Below, piece by piece: positions 62,623-64,000 of a DNA stretch of 64,000 bases; the first letter of the stretch is position 1, and each line of letters begins with the position of its first letter. Under the pieces are notes generated by a model, which was given only the letters and a program-made list of their open reading frames with translations, made no database searches and was not told the DNA's origin. A program made the translations under genes and the position numbers. The stretch comes from Bacteroidales bacterium UBA2712 (lineage in GTDB: Bacteria > Bacteroidota > Bacteroidia > Bacteroidales > Paludibacteraceae), in assembly GCA_002354055.1 (NCBI GenBank), contig DEKW01000003.1, forward strand, positions 97,934 through 161,933. The letters run 5' to 3'.

Positions 62623-62741
62623 GAGGAATCTGCAGTTGCTTGCAACAACTTATGTCTAATAGTCAACTCATCTGCTTGTGAGTAAACTCCCAGACAAATG
62701 ACTTGTCTATTATCCATCACAGTAAACCAGTCAGATTCCTC
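62623..62741. ncRNA. Cloverleaf-like structured element, copy 2
   Basis: The closing stem GAGGAATCTG (62623-62632) with CAGATTCCTC (62732-62741) is unrelated in sequence to that of copy 1, yet both are flanked by AAAGGAAAAC and AAGAAAACA. Inside are GTTGC/GCAAC (62635-62646), AATAG/CTATT (62658, 62707) enclosing ACTCA/TGAGT and GACAA/TTGTC. Single-stranded blocks AGTAAACT and AACCAGTC are shared with copy 1. The fourth arm of copy 1 is not evident. Confidence 0.55.
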
Positions 62742-62810
62742 CAAGAAAACAGGATAAGAAAACTTGCCGAAAACAGATTGAGAACAGATTAGCAATACTT
62801 TATAACAAAT

Positions 62811-63218
62811 ATGAGTTACTATAAACTAATACGAATGCCGAAAGATGGAAAGGCAGTGCGAGGGAGACTGTTTCAGGCTACGGAGAGTAGATTTGAAGAG
62901 GTGCTCATACCTATCTGCGACACACTGGAGAACGCGGATTATATCATACCTGCGTTGATATACGGAATAGGCGTGACGCAGTCTCCGAAATTCAAACGGC
63001 TCCTTCCCATCGTTCGACAAGTACCCGGCAGAAGCGGCATCCGATTTCACAGAGGCACTCGCCCTGAGCACAGTAAAGGCCGTATCCTTATCAGCGGCTC
63101 CGATGAGCAAAAGTTGACAGCTCGTTGGCTCGCTGAACAATCGGCTCACGAGGAGATCCGGCTTGAAATCTGTGACCATACTAATCTTAATTTTGGTGAA
63201 GAAAATCTACATAGATAG
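62811..63218 (+). CDS. DUF5675-like protein
   Basis: The 135-aa protein has GRLFQATESRFEEVLIPICDTLENADYIIPALIYGI and then VRQVPGRSGIRFHRGTRPEHSKGRILISG, the PGR..I..H.G...xDxxGCI pattern of DUF5675, here with Arg-Ile in place of Gly-Cys. These proteins occur in phage and mobile regions of Bacteroidota and may be cell-wall-active. The start follows a short spacer after the structured element. Confidence 0.65.
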   Translation: MSYYKLIRMPKDGKAVRGRLFQATESRFEEVLIPICDTLENADYIIPALIYGIGVTQSPKFKRLLPIVRQVPGRSGIRFHRGTRPEHSKGRILISGSDEQKLTARWLAEQSAHEEIRLEICDHTNLNFGEENLHR

Positions 63219-63260
63219 ACACACTTCGTGACATAAACCAAAAAAGATTATAAAAAAATA

Positions 63261-63385
63261 CCATTGATAGTAATAGTGATTGCATCACTCCGAGCTTCCG
63301 TTCTGTACAGACTACTCACAAATAAATTAGCAGTACTCTCTACATAACGCGACCTCACATCCCGGGATGTCATTACTATCAATGG
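63261..63385. ncRNA. Cloverleaf-like structured element, copy 3 (tentative)
   Basis: A perfect 14-bp closing stem (63261-63274 with 63372-63385) encloses AGTGAT-TGC-ATCACT (63275-63289, abutting the stem), TCTGTACAGA (63302-63311) and the perfect palindrome ACATCCCGGGATGT (63357-63370, abutting the other side). The shape resembles copies 1 and 2, but the shared single-stranded blocks are absent. Confidence 0.5.
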
Positions 63386-63410
63386 CGAAAATATCAAAAA
63401 TGTCAAAAAT

Positions 63411-63429
63411 GTCCGTATCATATACGGAC
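63411..63429. repeat. Mini-hairpin
   Basis: GTCCGTAT and ATACGGAC form a perfect 8-bp stem with loop CAT, following AAAATATCA/AAAATGTCA short repeats (63387-63410). Confidence 0.7.
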
Positions 63430-63471
63430 GTAATAGACAAAGTATTAACCCATTAAACCTACCTTAACATT

Positions 63472-63810
63472 ATGGCAGAAATTAAACCGATGGCTCTCAT
63501 TGAGAGCATGAAAAAGAAAGTGTGCGAGCACAGCGATGTGTATTTCCGCACGAACAAACAGACCGGCAAGGTGACGACCGGCAAGTTGTGTAACCCGTCC
63601 GAGAAGGAGCCTAGTGCGGCTCAGATCGCAACGAAAGCACGTTTCGCGAAAGTAGCAGCGGCAGTACGCGCAGTGTTGGAAAACCCGACCGAGAAAGCGA
63701 AGCTGGAAGCCGAGTACAAGGCTCAGCACAAGTACGGCAGTTTGTTTGGCTATGCGATGCATAAGCTGAACTCCCAGTACGACCAGAATGGCGATCCTAT
63801 CAACGGCTAA
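63472..63810 (+). CDS. Small basic protein, third paralogue of the 58192 family
   Basis: The 112-aa protein has HSDVYFRTNKQTGKVTTGKLCNPSEKEPSAAQIATKARFAKVAAAVRAVL. The order (YFRT, TGKV, a Lys/Pro-rich stretch, TKARFAKV) matches that of the 58192 product. Its codons look more G+C-rich than its neighbours. The function is unknown. Confidence 0.6.
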   Translation: MAEIKPMALIESMKKKVCEHSDVYFRTNKQTGKVTTGKLCNPSEKEPSAAQIATKARFAKVAAAVRAVLENPTEKAKLEAEYKAQHKYGSLFGYAMHKLNSQYDQNGDPING

Positions 63811-63830
63811 CCCTTTAACCCTAACCCACT

Positions 63831-64000
63831 ATGACTAAGAAAGAAATCCTGAAACTGGTGATCTCCACGCTTAGGCTAAGGCTCAGAACGATTCGCGACA
63901 AAGTCGCTCATGGGATCTTTCGCCTTGCCCTACGCTTTCCCCAAAAATGTAAAATTTTCGGGGGCCCCATGGTAATAACGATTACCATTATTGTAATAGC
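63831..64000 (+). CDS. Partial ORF, possibly a smalltalk-type protein
   Basis: The frame MTKKEILKLVISTLRLRLRT runs off the window after 56 codons and ends hydrophobic (MVITITIIVI). The first residues recall the short 'smalltalk' proteins found near amidase genes in Bacteroidales. Hairpins GCGAC-AAA-GTCGC (about 63895) and GGTAAT-AACG-ATTACC (about 63971) lie inside it, so it may instead be a relic or non-coding. Confidence 0.3.
   Translation, partial: MTKKEILKLVISTLRLRLRTIRDKVAHGIFRLALRFPQKCKIFGGPMVITITIIVI

Noticed and set aside
62437..62685. 82-codon open frame covering the region before DUF5675
   Set aside because: It spans a terminator-like hairpin, a good promoter (62560-62590) and the start of the structured element, and its translation resembles no protein.
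58752..62741. Retron msr-msd RNA
   Set aside because: Long inverted repeats around hairpins are suggestive, but there is no reverse transcriptase gene in the window.

Overview
This window looks like chromosomal DNA from a Bacteroidales bacterium. It is AT-rich, its promoters fit the Bacteroidetes pattern (TTTG or TTG, a spacer of about 20 bp, then TAnnTTTG), and it carries lineage-typical families: four-helix-bundle (S23) proteins, GxxExxY proteins, DUF5675, and WxcM/FdtA-type sugar isomerases. Nearly all genes are on the + strand. No rRNA, tRNA, CRISPR array or classical transposase was seen.

Layout. (1) 1-2945: an orphan winged-helix protein, a GxxExxY protein, a Wzt-type ABC ATPase and the sugar ketoisomerase FdtA, opening a surface-polysaccharide (O-antigen or capsule) locus. 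(2) 2982-18118: a 15-kb accessory block splitting that locus. It holds a Bro-N protein, a GHKL ATPase-nuclease, two pairs of soluble plus membrane protein, a Cas2/SinR-like plus PIN-nuclease pair, a YhcG-type nuclease, a DUF262 plus AAA-ATPase pair and a trypsin-like protease. Its modules are separated by repeated 5' stubs of polysaccharide genes. (3) 18158-36890: the polysaccharide locus resumes with acyltransferases, a KASIII/ACP pair, the FdtB-type aminotransferase, many glycosyltransferases, an alpha-1,2-fucosyltransferase, and an adenylation enzyme/ACP/VOC/GNAT set for making and attaching an unusual acyl group. (4) 37384-40091: a SatD-like regulator/cyclase-like protein with a DUF3307 membrane protein. 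(5) 40114-48575: more glycosyltransferases and acyltransferases mixed with repeats and four-helix-bundle genes. (6) 49208-55353: a defence cluster with a complete-looking Gabija pair, a TIR-like protein and a zinc protease. (7) 55468-64000: mobile-element-like genes, a methylase/ParB-like/nuclease trio, and several highly structured intergenic elements.

How it works together. The sugar genes would make an acylated 3-amino-3,6-dideoxyhexose-type nucleotide sugar, assemble a fucosylated polymer and export it through an ABC route whose permease lies outside the window. The accessory genes look like anti-phage or toxin modules, which is inferred from families and clustering.

The most unusual material is non-coding. 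It includes repeated landing modules (GNAT stub, FdtC stub, fused terminator-promoter) ahead of accessory cassettes; a family of multi-branched elements with covarying stems; a duplicated leader with compensatory stem changes; three operator-like hairpins at an exact 29-bp period; and short tandem repeats plus mini-hairpins that fill intergenic spaces and also lie in frame inside sugar enzymes.
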